From: an uncultured Siphonobacter sp.
GTDB taxonomy: Bacteria > Bacteroidota > Bacteroidia > Cytophagales > Spirosomataceae
Assembly: GCA_913775095.1 (NCBI GenBank)
Contig: CAJYIW010000003.1
Location: 85,205-149,204 of the forward strand
Length of the DNA stretch: 64,000 nucleotides
Reading direction: 5' to 3'
Below, one piece after another: positions 9,191 through 16,758 of the stretch (the first letter of the stretch is position 1; each line of letters begins with the position of its first letter). The notes below the pieces were generated by a model. That model was not told where the DNA came from. It did no database searches and worked only from the letters and a program-made list of their open reading frames with translations. Made by a program: the position numbers and the translations under genes.

Positions 9191-10357
9191 GTGCGTTCCA
9201 CCAAGCAATACGTTAATCTAGGTCATAATAAAGTCGAAAATCACCTTAAAACGCTGCAAAACGAGTTTGAGGAAGAAGTAACGCCCACCGATACCGTCAC
9301 CTATAAACTCCGGCAGTTTTTCTGGTCGAACTTTTTCGGTTTTGTCTACCATTACTTCAAAAGCCGGTTCGGTAAACGCTATCCTTATCAATCGTACCCG
9401 AAAGACGGCGATTCAGGCGTTTACCGAATGCCCGATACCACCACGCTGGCCTTACTTTCCGACTGGGCGACGGATACCGTTGAATCCGATCTGGTCGGAC
9501 GGCTGGTGGCCCGTTATCAGGCCGATTACACCCTGCACCTGGGCGATGTGTATTTCGTAGGAGCACCGAAGGAAATCCGGGCTAATTTCCTGAACCCCGA
9601 TGCCTCCTGGCCCTGGGGAACGAACGGCAGCCTGGCCCTGTCGGGTAACCATGAAATGTACTCCAACGGACGGGGTTTTTTCGAAGAATTATTACCCCGC
9701 ATGGGCGTGGATCAGGCGGGCGTTCGGATGAGTCAGAAAGCCGGTTTTTTCTGTCTGGAAAACAACCACTGGCGGATCATTGGACTCGACACGGGCTATA
9801 CTTCCGTTCGGAACCCGATCATGGAAATCATTAACCCGCCCGATTGCCGATTGAAAGATGTGCAAATTCAGTGGCTGAACGAGCAGGTGAAACTTGGCGA
9901 TCCGAACGATACCCGCGGGATTATTTTCCTGAGTCACCATCCCGTCTTTTCCGTGTTCAGAAATGCTTTTCCCAAACCCGGCGAACAGCTTCGGAAAATA
10001 CTGGGCGACGGCAACCGCCCGGTAGCCTGGATTTATGGCCATGAACACCGAATGGTGATTTACCATACGCAGAATCTGCCAAACAGTCTCACCGTTCACG
10101 GTCGCTGCATCGGTCACGGCGGCATGCCCGTAGAACTCAAAGAACCCGAAACCCACGACCCCATTCACTTCATGGACGACCGCATCCGCGAACGCCTCCG
10201 CCGCCGGAATATCAGTTACAACGGCTTTGCTTATCTGGAACTACAGGGCCCGAAAGCTATCATGAAATACATTGACATGGAGGATACCATGATCTTTCAG
10301 GAAAGCTGGCGGGTAGAGGATGGAAAGGTGATTGTGGAAAAAGCGGATGCGGTGTAA
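9191..10357 (+). CDS. Calcineurin-like metallophosphoesterase
   Basis: A 388-residue protein with the full metallophosphoesterase motif set: LLSDWATD (first metal ligand), LHLGDVYF, SGNHEMY, a FLSHHPVFSVF motif and GHEHRM near residue 284. These bind a dinuclear metal centre that hydrolyses phosphomonoesters or diesters; the substrate is not evident. There is no signal peptide. The 75-residue N-terminal part (basic and aromatic, RQFFWSNFFGFVYHYFKSRFGK) lies outside the catalytic fold. The start is a GTG at 9191, the only reasonable start before the conserved part. It stands alone between a terminator and an AT-rich gap. Confidence 0.88.
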   Translation: MRSTKQYVNLGHNKVENHLKTLQNEFEEEVTPTDTVTYKLRQFFWSNFFGFVYHYFKSRFGKRYPYQSYPKDGDSGVYRMPDTTTLALLSDWATDTVESDLVGRLVARYQADYTLHLGDVYFVGAPKEIRANFLNPDASWPWGTNGSLALSGNHEMYSNGRGFFEELLPRMGVDQAGVRMSQKAGFFCLENNHWRIIGLDTGYTSVRNPIMEIINPPDCRLKDVQIQWLNEQVKLGDPNDTRGIIFLSHHPVFSVFRNAFPKPGEQLRKILGDGNRPVAWIYGHEHRMVIYHTQNLPNSLTVHGRCIGHGGMPVELKEPETHDPIHFMDDRIRERLRRRNISYNGFAYLELQGPKAIMKYIDMEDTMIFQESWRVEDGKVIVEKADAV

Positions 10358-10664
10358 AGACGCGAGGAATGACGTCTGATTTTCCTGCCTGTTAACTCTC
10401 TTCAGCGTAACCGAAACGATTCTACTCGAAACCTCTTTTCAATTCCCCTACGAGCTTTTTGATTAATCTGTTGTTGACACTTTGCCAAGCCTTAACAACA
10501 GAGTTCCTGCCTTGAACTACCAAACACCAATCAACTAGTAATCAGAATATTACAATAAAATACAGAAAAAAATTTTAAGTAAAGGTTACATTTTGATTTT
10601 TCGGTTCATATAAGTATAATTACCCTAAGTTATATATCCATTTAACTATATAATACTTATTTCA
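10358..10664. other. AT-rich gap without a gene
   Basis: About 300 bases, the second half strongly AT-rich. No coding frame was recognised. The last 100 bases before 10665 probably carry the promoter of the LuxR-type gene, but no exact TAnnTTTG box was found. The change in base composition marks the start of the accessory stretch. Confidence 0.6.
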
Positions 10665-10898
10665 ATGAATCTTATCAACCTCCTAACCAGACGCGAAATA
10701 GAGATTCTGTACTATGTTGCTCAGGGTATGACAACAGAACAAATTGCGGAACAATTATGTCTTTCTGCTCATACGGTATACAATCATCGAGAACGGATCT
10801 GTGAAAAACTCAACCTACGAGGAAGAAATGCCTTATTGATCTACGCTTTTGAAAATAAAGCTCTCTTAACAAATTGGTTTACTAGCACTTTCAGATAA
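10665..10898 (+). CDS. Solo LuxR-type (GerE) HTH protein
   Basis: A 77-residue protein that is almost only a LuxR C-terminal DNA-binding domain: LTRREIEILYYVAQGMTTEQIAEQLCLSAHTVYNHRERICEKLNLRGRNALLIYAF. The recognition helix (LSAHTVYNHRERICEKL) and the preceding turn are intact. There is no receiver, PAS or autoinducer-binding domain, so it is either an orphan regulator or depends on a partner. The start gives MNLINLLTRRE and there is no in-frame extension worth adding. A perfect hairpin follows directly after the stop. Neighbours are not informative about targets. Confidence 0.85.
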   Translation: MNLINLLTRREIEILYYVAQGMTTEQIAEQLCLSAHTVYNHRERICEKLNLRGRNALLIYAFENKALLTNWFTSTFR

Positions 10899-10941
10899 AA
10901 TAGGGATTAGTCCCCCAAAAAAAGGGGACTAATCCCTATTG
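10899..10941 (+). terminator. Hairpin after the LuxR-type gene
   Basis: A perfect 17-bp stem (AATAGGGATTAGTCCCC pairing with GGGGACTAATCCCTATT) begins one base after the stop codon. The loop is CAAAAAAA. The T-run is weak (GATTTAAAT), so a terminator is likely but not certain. Confidence 0.65.
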
Positions 10942-11445
10942 ATTTAAATAAAAGATAAGACTTGTTTTGTTCAACAAAATGATCTGGCCAGAGAGGTTTT
11001 TTAAAATTATATTTAACACCAAATATCCCGTTGTACGGATTGATTTTACAAGAATCTATTGACGATCAGCGGGGTATTAGGATTGGGGTATCCAGAAAAT
11101 ACCTAAAACCGATCACAGTTCCTACTTGTTGGTTCTCAACGTTTACAGTACTAAATCTATATAAATAATTATCTGGTAATTAGGTGAGATATTAAATCAT
11201 TATTTAATCCTCACAACGGGTTAATCTATATATTTTAACCCGTTGTGAGGATTATCATTAAGACTAATAGAAGCCGGAATTTTTAGGTTGTTCCGAATAA
11301 ATTATTAAAGAATAAGTAATCCTTTACACAGATTAGTTTCCCTAATCTACTATCAATTCTCTGTGGTTGCGTTATATGCACAATGAGTATTTAGTATCAA
11401 AATCAAAACGATTTCAAAATCTAATCACTTAAACTTTGTAACCTT
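10942..11445. other. AT-rich gap holding a long palindrome
   Basis: About 500 AT-rich bases. Apart from the perfect inverted repeat at 11205-11254 no coding frame or known RNA was recognised. The last part should hold the promoter of the lipoprotein at 11446. Confidence 0.55.
11205..11254. repeat. Perfect 20-bp inverted repeat
   Basis: TAATCCTCACAACGGGTTAA at 11205-11224 is repeated as its exact reverse complement at 11235-11254 around a 10-base AT loop. No T-run follows. A 17-base part of the right arm recurs with one mismatch at 12015-12031, on the other side of the lipoprotein gene. Confidence 0.8.
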
Positions 11446-11949
11446 ATGAAAAATTTAGCACTTCTCTCGTGTTTTTTGTTTTTGTTGAGTTGCTCTGGTA
11501 GTTTAGATCAATCTGCTAAAGATATTGACCCTACCAATACTGTACAATATGCTGGTAAATATTTCGACATTTCCAAAAAGGAAGATTTGATTGAAGTTGC
11601 ACTTATAATTGCTAAGGAGACAGAAGTATTAAACCCAGAAGTAATAGAATGCAAATTTCAGGAATTTACACCCCTGAAAGGAGACAAATTCAAGGGTTTT
11701 AAAGCCATTTATCGATCTGGAGATTCATATATAACGGCTGTGACACCTGTTGAAACTGCAACTATCACAAATAAAGGAGGCAGAGCGATGATGATGAAGC
11801 CCAAATGTACTATGAGTTGCAACGCGTCTACATTTTGCCAGGGATGTGATATGACTATAAATGAAGAATGCAAAAGTTTGTCCTGCTCGTGTAACAAAGG
11901 TAATGGTGACTGTACCCCTGAGGTCACAGTACCGCAAACGAGTGAATAA
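11446..11949 (+). CDS. Cysteine-rich lipoprotein of unknown function
   Basis: Not recognised. The 167-residue product begins with a lipoprotein signal (MKNLALLSCFLFLLSCSGS; lipobox LLSC, lipidated Cys16). The middle part (about residues 25-110) is an ordinary mixed fold. The C-terminal quarter is cysteine-dense: eight Cys in about 45 residues (CTMSC, TFCQGC, EECKSLSCSC, GDC), suggesting metal binding or a disulfide knot, followed by a short polar tail. The gene is AT-rich compared with the core genes of the window and is flanked by related CCCGTTGTGA repeats. The role is unknown. Confidence 0.65.
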   Translation: MKNLALLSCFLFLLSCSGSLDQSAKDIDPTNTVQYAGKYFDISKKEDLIEVALIIAKETEVLNPEVIECKFQEFTPLKGDKFKGFKAIYRSGDSYITAVTPVETATITNKGGRAMMMKPKCTMSCNASTFCQGCDMTINEECKSLSCSCNKGNGDCTPEVTVPQTSE

Positions 11950-12014
11950 ATAAGACTAAACTACCTGTAGTTTTGAAGTAGTCAACAATGAGAAATATTC
12001 CAAATAGGTATTAA

Positions 12015-12031
12015 AACCCGTTGTGACGATT
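12015..12031. repeat. Half copy of the 11205-11254 repeat
   Basis: AACCCGTTGTGACGATT differs at one position from the right arm of the inverted repeat at 11235-11254. The two copies bracket the cysteine-rich lipoprotein gene. Confidence 0.7.
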
Positions 12032-12202
12032 CAATGATGATTTAATAGTAGAATCCATTAAACCATCCCTACTATAGAAGTATATTATGGTAGCCGTAAT
12101 GAACGGATACAATGGGATTTTCCTCAGTTTTTACTGACTTCTACGTGTAGAAAAACAGCTTATAATTATTACCTGATATCCATTGTTCATATAACTATTA
12201 TC

Positions 12203-12240
12203 AAAAATGAGGCTACTAAAGCCCTCATTTTTGTTTTTTT
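12203..12240 (+). terminator. Rho-independent terminator
   Basis: AAAAATGAGG pairs with CCTCATTTTT, followed by GTTTTTTT. It lies 250 bases after the lipoprotein stop codon, so either the message has a long tail or an unrecognised short transcript ends here. Confidence 0.75.
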
Positions 12241-12264
12241 ACCATAATCCGATGGTTGACCGAA

Positions 12265-12319
12265 CCGTTCCGAGTGTCAAGATCGCAGAGCATTCCGTGT
12301 CGGACGTCACTCGGAACGG
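12265..12319. repeat. Inverted repeat CCGTTCCGAGTG
   Basis: CCGTTCCGAGTG (12265-12276) is matched by its exact reverse complement at 12308-12319. The inner bases also contain smaller palindromic parts. It is part of the 12246-12857 mosaic. Confidence 0.65.
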
Positions 12320-12331
12320 CAAGTAGAGGTC

Positions 12332-12372
12332 AGTCTGTGACTTACGACGACAGTTTCCAACTGCCATTAACC
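12332..12372. repeat. Dispersed palindromic unit, copy 1
   Basis: This unit contains CTGTGACTTACG then CAGTT-tcc-AACTG then CCATTAACC. A clearly related copy with the same order lies at 15239-15277. The palindrome has a three-base loop. Confidence 0.65.
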
Positions 12373-12857
12373 ACTTTGGGGCAACCTTACCCAAAGCTCA
12401 CTTCCAACTATGCCTTATCCGTGCAAATGTTGACTTTGGCGAAAGCTAGAAACTGCAGAACACGAACTTCACCCCTTAAAATTTCGTAGTTTTTAAAGGC
12501 TTTCCTAAGCAAGCAATTGGCAGTAACCACCACTACTCACTTTAGAGACACACGGTAGTTAGCCAGCTGGCGACCCGTAGAAAGTAATCTCTGGCCGTTT
12601 TACCTTTCGCAGGAAACTGGATCAAAAGTCAGTGGTTGCTTCAAAATCAGGACTCAAGTAATGATCGCAGGAACCGCTGGTCCAGGCTATTGGCAGAACA
12701 CCTTTACTATTTGCCGCAGGTCCGCTTAGGCTTGGATTATTACTCCGGTAAGGTTCAACTTACCGCCGCTGGAAAGATGCAGTGTTGGGTCAGTTCCCAA
12801 CGTTGCCGCTACGCTCAACCTTTTTTCGTTTCACATACGCTAAACGTACAACCGCTT

Positions 12858-13886
12858 ATGATCAGATCATTCAAACCATTGCTGATGCTGGCTTGCTTTG
12901 GGTGGATTATGTCAAGTACCTCCTGCCAGAAGTCCGGTAAAGAAAATGAAAAAACTACCGAGGCAGTCCAATCCAGTGAAACGGAGCCCAAAGCCGAACC
13001 CTCGGGTACAGCGACTGCCAAACCTTTTGATGTGAGTACCCTTCCGGTATCTACTCATCCACTCGAAGCCTTTCCCTTTTTTAGCCTTCCCAAGGGCTTA
13101 ACCGAACAAAACAAGCCCGTCCAGCGGTCTTTTGACAAATTGTTCTTTGCATTAAACGGTGTCATGACGCCGCTGGAAGGAAAAGTCTGGAAGAGTTACA
13201 TCGTTACGCAACCGGGTAGCACGGAGGAGTGGTCACTGCCCTATTTTGAAAAAAGCTACGATGACGCCATCAATAAAGTGGGTGGCGTCAAGGTCTTTGA
13301 TGGTGAAATTACCAGTGCAGAATACGAGCGTTACCACAATCAGGCCCCTTACTTAGGCGAAGATGGCTCGATCGGTTATACCGAAGAAAACATAAAAGTG
13401 TACGTAATTCGCCGGGCGGATGGTGGCGACATCTATATTCAGCTCAGCGGGAACAGTGCTTCCGGTAAACTCAATATCCTGCAAAAAGAAGCGTTCAAGC
13501 AAACCATTACCCTGCTGAAAGCCGATCAAATCCAGAGCCAGCTGGCGGAAAAAGGAAAAGCGGTCCTGTATATTAACTTTGATGTCGACAAGGCCACGTT
13601 GAAACCAGAGGGACAGGAAGCAGTGAAGGAAATCGAGAAAGTCCTCAACAGCGATAAAGGCCTTAAGCTTAGCATCGAAGGGCATACCGATGATACCGGC
13701 AATGCGGACCACAACAAAAAGCTGTCGGAAGATCGGGCTAAAGCTGTACTACAGGCATTAGTCGCGTCCGGCACCAATCCTTCCCGCTTGAAAGCCGTCG
13801 GATACGGTGCCCAAAAACCTTTAGTACCGAATGATTCGGAAGAACATAAAGCTAAGAATCGACGCGTAGAACTAGTAAAAATGTAG
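12858..13886 (+). CDS. OmpA family lipoprotein
   Basis: The ATG at 12858 starts a good lipoprotein signal (MIRSFKPLLMLACFGWIMSSTSC, lipidated Cys23); an earlier in-frame start at 12636 runs through repeat sequence and hides the signal, so it is rejected. The 342-residue product has an acidic linker, an unrecognised domain (about residues 60-215) and a C-terminal OmpA domain (about 225-342) with the peptidoglycan-binding segment IEGHTDDTGNADHNKKLSEDRA and the end NRRVEL. It should anchor in the outer membrane and bind peptidoglycan. It is in the accessory stretch, but base composition is close to core genes. Confidence 0.85.
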   Translation: MIRSFKPLLMLACFGWIMSSTSCQKSGKENEKTTEAVQSSETEPKAEPSGTATAKPFDVSTLPVSTHPLEAFPFFSLPKGLTEQNKPVQRSFDKLFFALNGVMTPLEGKVWKSYIVTQPGSTEEWSLPYFEKSYDDAINKVGGVKVFDGEITSAEYERYHNQAPYLGEDGSIGYTEENIKVYVIRRADGGDIYIQLSGNSASGKLNILQKEAFKQTITLLKADQIQSQLAEKGKAVLYINFDVDKATLKPEGQEAVKEIEKVLNSDKGLKLSIEGHTDDTGNADHNKKLSEDRAKAVLQALVASGTNPSRLKAVGYGAQKPLVPNDSEEHKAKNRRVELVKM

Positions 13887-14237
13887 CCGTACAGCGGTTG
13901 CCTTGGCTTAACGTAGTAAACGGTACCGCCTTCCAGAATCAGCGTTTCATACGATGATCGATTCTTAAATCAGGCAAGGTTTACTACAGATTCAAAATAG
14001 TTTTTATTTTAATAACAAAGAGCTACTTCGTGTATCGAAGTAGCTCTTTGTTAGTTACGTATCTATCCCAAACTTTAGCAGGAGATTTGTAAGGTATCTA
14101 ACCTTACTTCAAGTGTATTTTAATCGAAAAATATTCAAGTTGGGATTAATAAAATACTTGTGTAATTTTCTTCCAAATGAACAGGTTAAACCATTTTATT
14201 TAAAATTATTACAAACCTATATACAGTACTATTTCAA
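13887..14237. other. Gap between convergent genes
   Basis: Holds a short GC-rich stretch after the OmpA gene, the hairpin at 14013-14053, and then AT-rich sequence to the end of the DUF3667 gene. No gene was recognised. Confidence 0.6.
14013..14053. terminator. Bidirectional terminator hairpin
   Basis: A perfect 18-bp stem TAACAAAGAGCTACTTCG / CGAAGTAGCTCTTTGTTA with a TGTAT loop lies between convergent genes; A- and T-rich flanks suit termination from both sides. Confidence 0.75.
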
Positions 14238-14951
14238 CTACCTCATCAACGTTTCAATGGCTATTCCCAGAAAAACGCCTGTTAACATAAAGGTGATCAT
14301 TCCTAAGAGGTAAGAAGCCAGTGCTTTGATATAACTTCCTACTTTTTTCTTATCAAAAAACTGACCAATGGCCCAGGTATTATACACAATACTGATCATA
14401 CCTCCTATCTGCATCAGTCTAAAACCTGTTACTCCCTGAAAAATTGCAAAAAGGGTATAAATTAACATACTCATTCCCATTACGAAACATAAGAGAATAA
14501 GTATTTCAAAAAAATTATAATCATACTTCCTAAAAAAAACCTTTAACCAACCAGCAATGAATACCCCCATGATAATATTGGAGTACCCATAGTGATCCTG
14601 AATCCATTTAAAGATTACGCTAACGGTAGTTTTTGTTATTTCATTATATTGTATATACGAATTTTCGATATGAAAAAAATGACTTATAATCGTATAGATT
14701 AGAGAGGTAACAATAATGAAAATAATGGGTTTAACGAGCCGACTTCTGTTATCTGAAATATAATTTCTAACATTCTGTCCGGGATGAGTGATAAGTTCTT
14801 TGATTGTATATAAAATACCACGCTCAAAATGCAGAACATGTTCAATTTCATGCATGATGTAATGCCCGTCAATCCGTTTGAGTTTAGCAGGTTGCCCGCA
14901 ACCAGGGCAGTAATTCAAATTAATTTCCGTGTTACAGTTTTTACAATTCAT
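14238..14951 (-). CDS. DUF3667 zinc-ribbon membrane protein
   Basis: A 237-residue protein. The N-terminus is a zinc-ribbon: CKNCNTEINLNYCPGCGQPA gives two CxxC pairs. It is followed by an amphipathic stretch (HYIMHEIEHVLHFERGILYTIKELITHPGQNVRNYISDNRSRLVKP) and then several membrane helices from about residue 73. This is the DUF3667 architecture common in Bacteroidota; the function is not known. The gene is markedly AT-rich against core genes, as is its flanking sequence, which fits horizontal acquisition or relaxed composition. No partner gene is adjacent. Confidence 0.85.
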   Translation of the reverse strand: MNCKNCNTEINLNYCPGCGQPAKLKRIDGHYIMHEIEHVLHFERGILYTIKELITHPGQNVRNYISDNRSRLVKPIIFIIVTSLIYTIISHFFHIENSYIQYNEITKTTVSVIFKWIQDHYGYSNIIMGVFIAGWLKVFFRKYDYNFFEILILLCFVMGMSMLIYTLFAIFQGVTGFRLMQIGGMISIVYNTWAIGQFFDKKKVGSYIKALASYLLGMITFMLTGVFLGIAIETLMR

Positions 14952-15104
14952 AGGTAGGGGATTCGATCTTCAGGTACTGGATACGTTGTATCAAAGTTTA
15001 GTATTTAAAACAGGAAAATCTATATCCCTTTTGCAGATATAAATAATTTACCCCCATTAAATTCATATAATCCTAACGGTCAATACATTAGATATTCACT
15101 TTCT

Positions 15105-15153
15105 ATAAAACGGCAGGTCCTCAGCTACCGCTTTTAGTAGATACAAGCCGAAA
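15105..15153. repeat. CGGCAGGT repeat, degenerate copy
   Basis: CTATAAAACGGCAGGT, a short loop, then AGCTACCGCTTTTAGTAG followed by ATACAAGC. The same layout, better conserved, is at 15904-15950. The two copies flank the gene at 15376-15885. Confidence 0.65.
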
Positions 15154-15238
15154 GTTACCCATAACGTTCGGACTATTTTGAATGCTAAGCTCACAGGGTA
15201 TTCAACGCCGGGCATCACCCGGACCCCAAATGAATGCC

Positions 15239-15277
15239 AGTTTGTGACTAACGGCAGTTGCAAACTGCTATTAATCC
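15239..15277. repeat. Dispersed palindromic unit, copy 2
   Basis: Reads CAGTTTGTGACTAACG, then GCAGTT-gca-AACTGC, then TATTAATCC. It aligns along its length with 12332-12372, with a three- or four-base length difference. Confidence 0.65.
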
Positions 15278-15375
15278 TTAGTTCCAGGTGGCGTCCTTTG
15301 GACTTAACACTTGGAACAGCAGAGGTTCATTGGGGAATGTAACTAACTGTTCCTGCTTATTTTATTAATACCATT

Positions 15376-15885
15376 ATGAAAAGAACAATTATAATAACAA
15401 TTATTAGCTTGTTCCTAGCTTCAGCGAGCCAGGCTCAAAGTGACTATTACACGTGGTGGAAAAATGTATCTTCAGCTGATGTTATTATTTCATCGTATAT
15501 CAAAAGAGAAAATGCAGAATCACTAGGCTTACCAGTTATGCTTCAGGTAACTAATAAAGATTCTTCATACATTTATTTGACGAGCTTCATTACTACACGT
15601 CTACTGAAAATGTTCCCTCCTGACTTCATCCTGAACCATCCCAATGGTAAAGTTGCCTGTTTTACAGGATTTAAAAAGTCTTCACCTATTCAAATGGACT
15701 GGTTCAGGCAGGTATTATCAGAAGTAAATAATCGTTTATGTGATAATTTCAAGGAAGACTATAAGGATGGAGAAACCATTGTATTATGCCCTAAACATGA
15801 TCCACTGGAATTAAAATTAATCTTATACAAAAAGGTATTAATAAAGGCTGATTTTCTACGAGAACGTATTCCATTCAACAACTAA
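15376..15885 (+). CDS. Secreted protein of unknown function
   Basis: Not recognised. The 169-residue product has a clear signal peptide (MKRTIIITIISLFLASASQAQ, cleavage probably after AQA or AQ). The mature part is about 148 residues, starts with an aromatic stretch (DYYTWWKNVSSADVIISSY) and has three Cys, one in a VLCPKHDP motif. No repeats or membrane segments follow the signal. It is AT-rich and stands alone, bracketed by two copies of a CGGCAGGT palindromic repeat. Export to the periplasm or beyond is all that can be inferred. Confidence 0.6.
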   Translation: MKRTIIITIISLFLASASQAQSDYYTWWKNVSSADVIISSYIKRENAESLGLPVMLQVTNKDSSYIYLTSFITTRLLKMFPPDFILNHPNGKVACFTGFKKSSPIQMDWFRQVLSEVNNRLCDNFKEDYKDGETIVLCPKHDPLELKLILYKKVLIKADFLRERIPFNN

Positions 15886-15903
15886 CGATAGTCAATAAAA
15901 AAA

Positions 15904-15950
15904 CTACAAACGGCAGGTTGACACCTGCCGTTTGTAGTAGATACGAGCTA
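15904..15950. repeat. CGGCAGGT repeat, perfect hairpin copy
   Basis: CTACAAACGGCAGGT (15904-15918) pairs perfectly with ACCTGCCGTTTGTAG (15923-15937) around TGAC, followed by TAGATACGAGC. It can serve as a transcript-end hairpin for the upstream gene, though no T-run follows. Confidence 0.7.
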
Positions 15951-15983
15951 GAAATCCTACACCAACGTTTTCCTAAAACTCTA

Positions 15984-16640
15984 TTACTTCGCCAACTCCT
16001 CTTCCAAATCAATCTCCGTATAATCCTTCACGCATTTACGAACGCTGGTAAAGGCTTCGAATTCTTCGGCCTGGTGCGTGGTGGTCAGGATGATGGCTTC
16101 CATGCCGGCGTTGAAGGCCGTACGGGCTCCCGTAGGCGAATCTTCGAAGACCAGACAGGCTTCCGGCTCTACGCCCAGCGTCTGAGCTACCTGAAAAAAT
16201 ACACTCGGGTCGGGCTTGCCTTTTTTAACGTCTCGGTCGCAGACAATGGCCTGGAAGTAGTGCCGGATGTTGAGGTTATCGAGCACATAATCCACGTTTT
16301 CGTAGCGGGCCGCCGTGCCAATCCCCATCGGAATATTCAGTTCCGTGGCTCTGGCCAGTAACTCGGGTAAGCCGTCGATGAGGCGAAGCTGCTCCAGAAA
16401 AATCTCCCGGTAGCGGGCTTCTTTCTCGGCTGAAATCCGGTCCCTTTCTTCAAAGGTGTACTGATCACCGAAAATCCGTACCAGAATATCATCGTTCATG
16501 CCGTGGCAGGTGGCAATGACCTCTTCCAGGGTTAGCTCCCTGCCTACCTCGGCCAGTTTCGATTGCCAGGCGTGGTGGTGAACCATCATGTTATCCACCA
16601 TCGTCCCATCCATATCGAAGATTAACGCTTTCTTTTTCAT
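15984..16640 (-). CDS. HAD phosphatase, beta-phosphoglucomutase-like
   Basis: A 218-residue HAD hydrolase. Motif I is DMDGT (nucleophile and acid Asp near residues 9 and 11), motif II the TAAR stretch, motif III lysine in KKGKPDPSVF and motif IV EDSPTGARTA. A helical cap sits between motif I and II, as in subfamily IA sugar phosphatases and beta-phosphoglucomutases. It is the last gene of the minus-strand L-arabinose cluster, 118 bases after the symporter, with a palindromic repeat between. It could remove phosphate from dead-end sugar phosphates of the pathway; the substrate is inferred only from position. Confidence 0.85.
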   Translation of the reverse strand: MKKKALIFDMDGTMVDNMMVHHHAWQSKLAEVGRELTLEEVIATCHGMNDDILVRIFGDQYTFEERDRISAEKEARYREIFLEQLRLIDGLPELLARATELNIPMGIGTAARYENVDYVLDNLNIRHYFQAIVCDRDVKKGKPDPSVFFQVAQTLGVEPEACLVFEDSPTGARTAFNAGMEAIILTTTHQAEEFEAFTSVRKCVKDYTEIDLEEELAK

Positions 16641-16656
16641 GTGGCAAAAATAGTGG

Positions 16657-16750
16657 TGTGTTTTGAGTTTGGGGTTTAGAGTTTTGAGTTAAATTCTACT
16701 TAAGGAATAAACTCAAACAATGACAACTCAAAACCCTAAACTCAAAACAC
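16657..16750. repeat. AAACCCT-type palindromic repeat, second copy
   Basis: Left arm TGTGTTTTGAGTTT plus GGGGTTTAGAGTTTTGAGTT; right arm AACTCAAAACCCTAAACTCA plus AAACA. The arms are imperfect inverted repeats and share the AAACCCTAAACTC core with 3772-3848. It fills the gap between the symporter and HAD genes. Confidence 0.75.
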
Positions 16751-16758
16751 AGCAACTC

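Larger units (their letters stand above)
11950..12857. other. Long gap made of palindromes and repeats
   Basis: About 900 bases between the cysteine-rich lipoprotein and the OmpA lipoprotein. It holds a half-copy of the CCCGTTGTGA repeat, a terminator at 12203-12240, and from 12246 on a mosaic of short inverted repeats (12265-12319, 12351-12363, GGTAAG/CTTACC near 12750, TTGGG/CCCAA near 12785). Open frames here look like repeat artefacts, not genes. The promoter of the OmpA lipoprotein should be near the right end. Confidence 0.6.
14952..15375. other. Gap with dispersed palindromic repeats
   Basis: The first 150 bases are AT-rich and should hold the promoter of the DUF3667 gene. From 15105 on there is a degenerate palindrome (15105-15153), a CCGGG/CCCGG hairpin near 15215, the dispersed unit at 15239-15277 and a GTTCCAGGTG/CACTTGGAAC pair. 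No gene was recognised. Confidence 0.6.

Noticed and set aside
12256..12489. Plus-strand open frame of 77 codons
   Set aside because: Lies in a mosaic of short palindromes; no start context, no recognisable composition or domain.
12636..12857. N-terminal extension of the OmpA lipoprotein by 74 codons
   Set aside because: Runs through repeat sequence and would bury the lipoprotein signal that starts at 12858.
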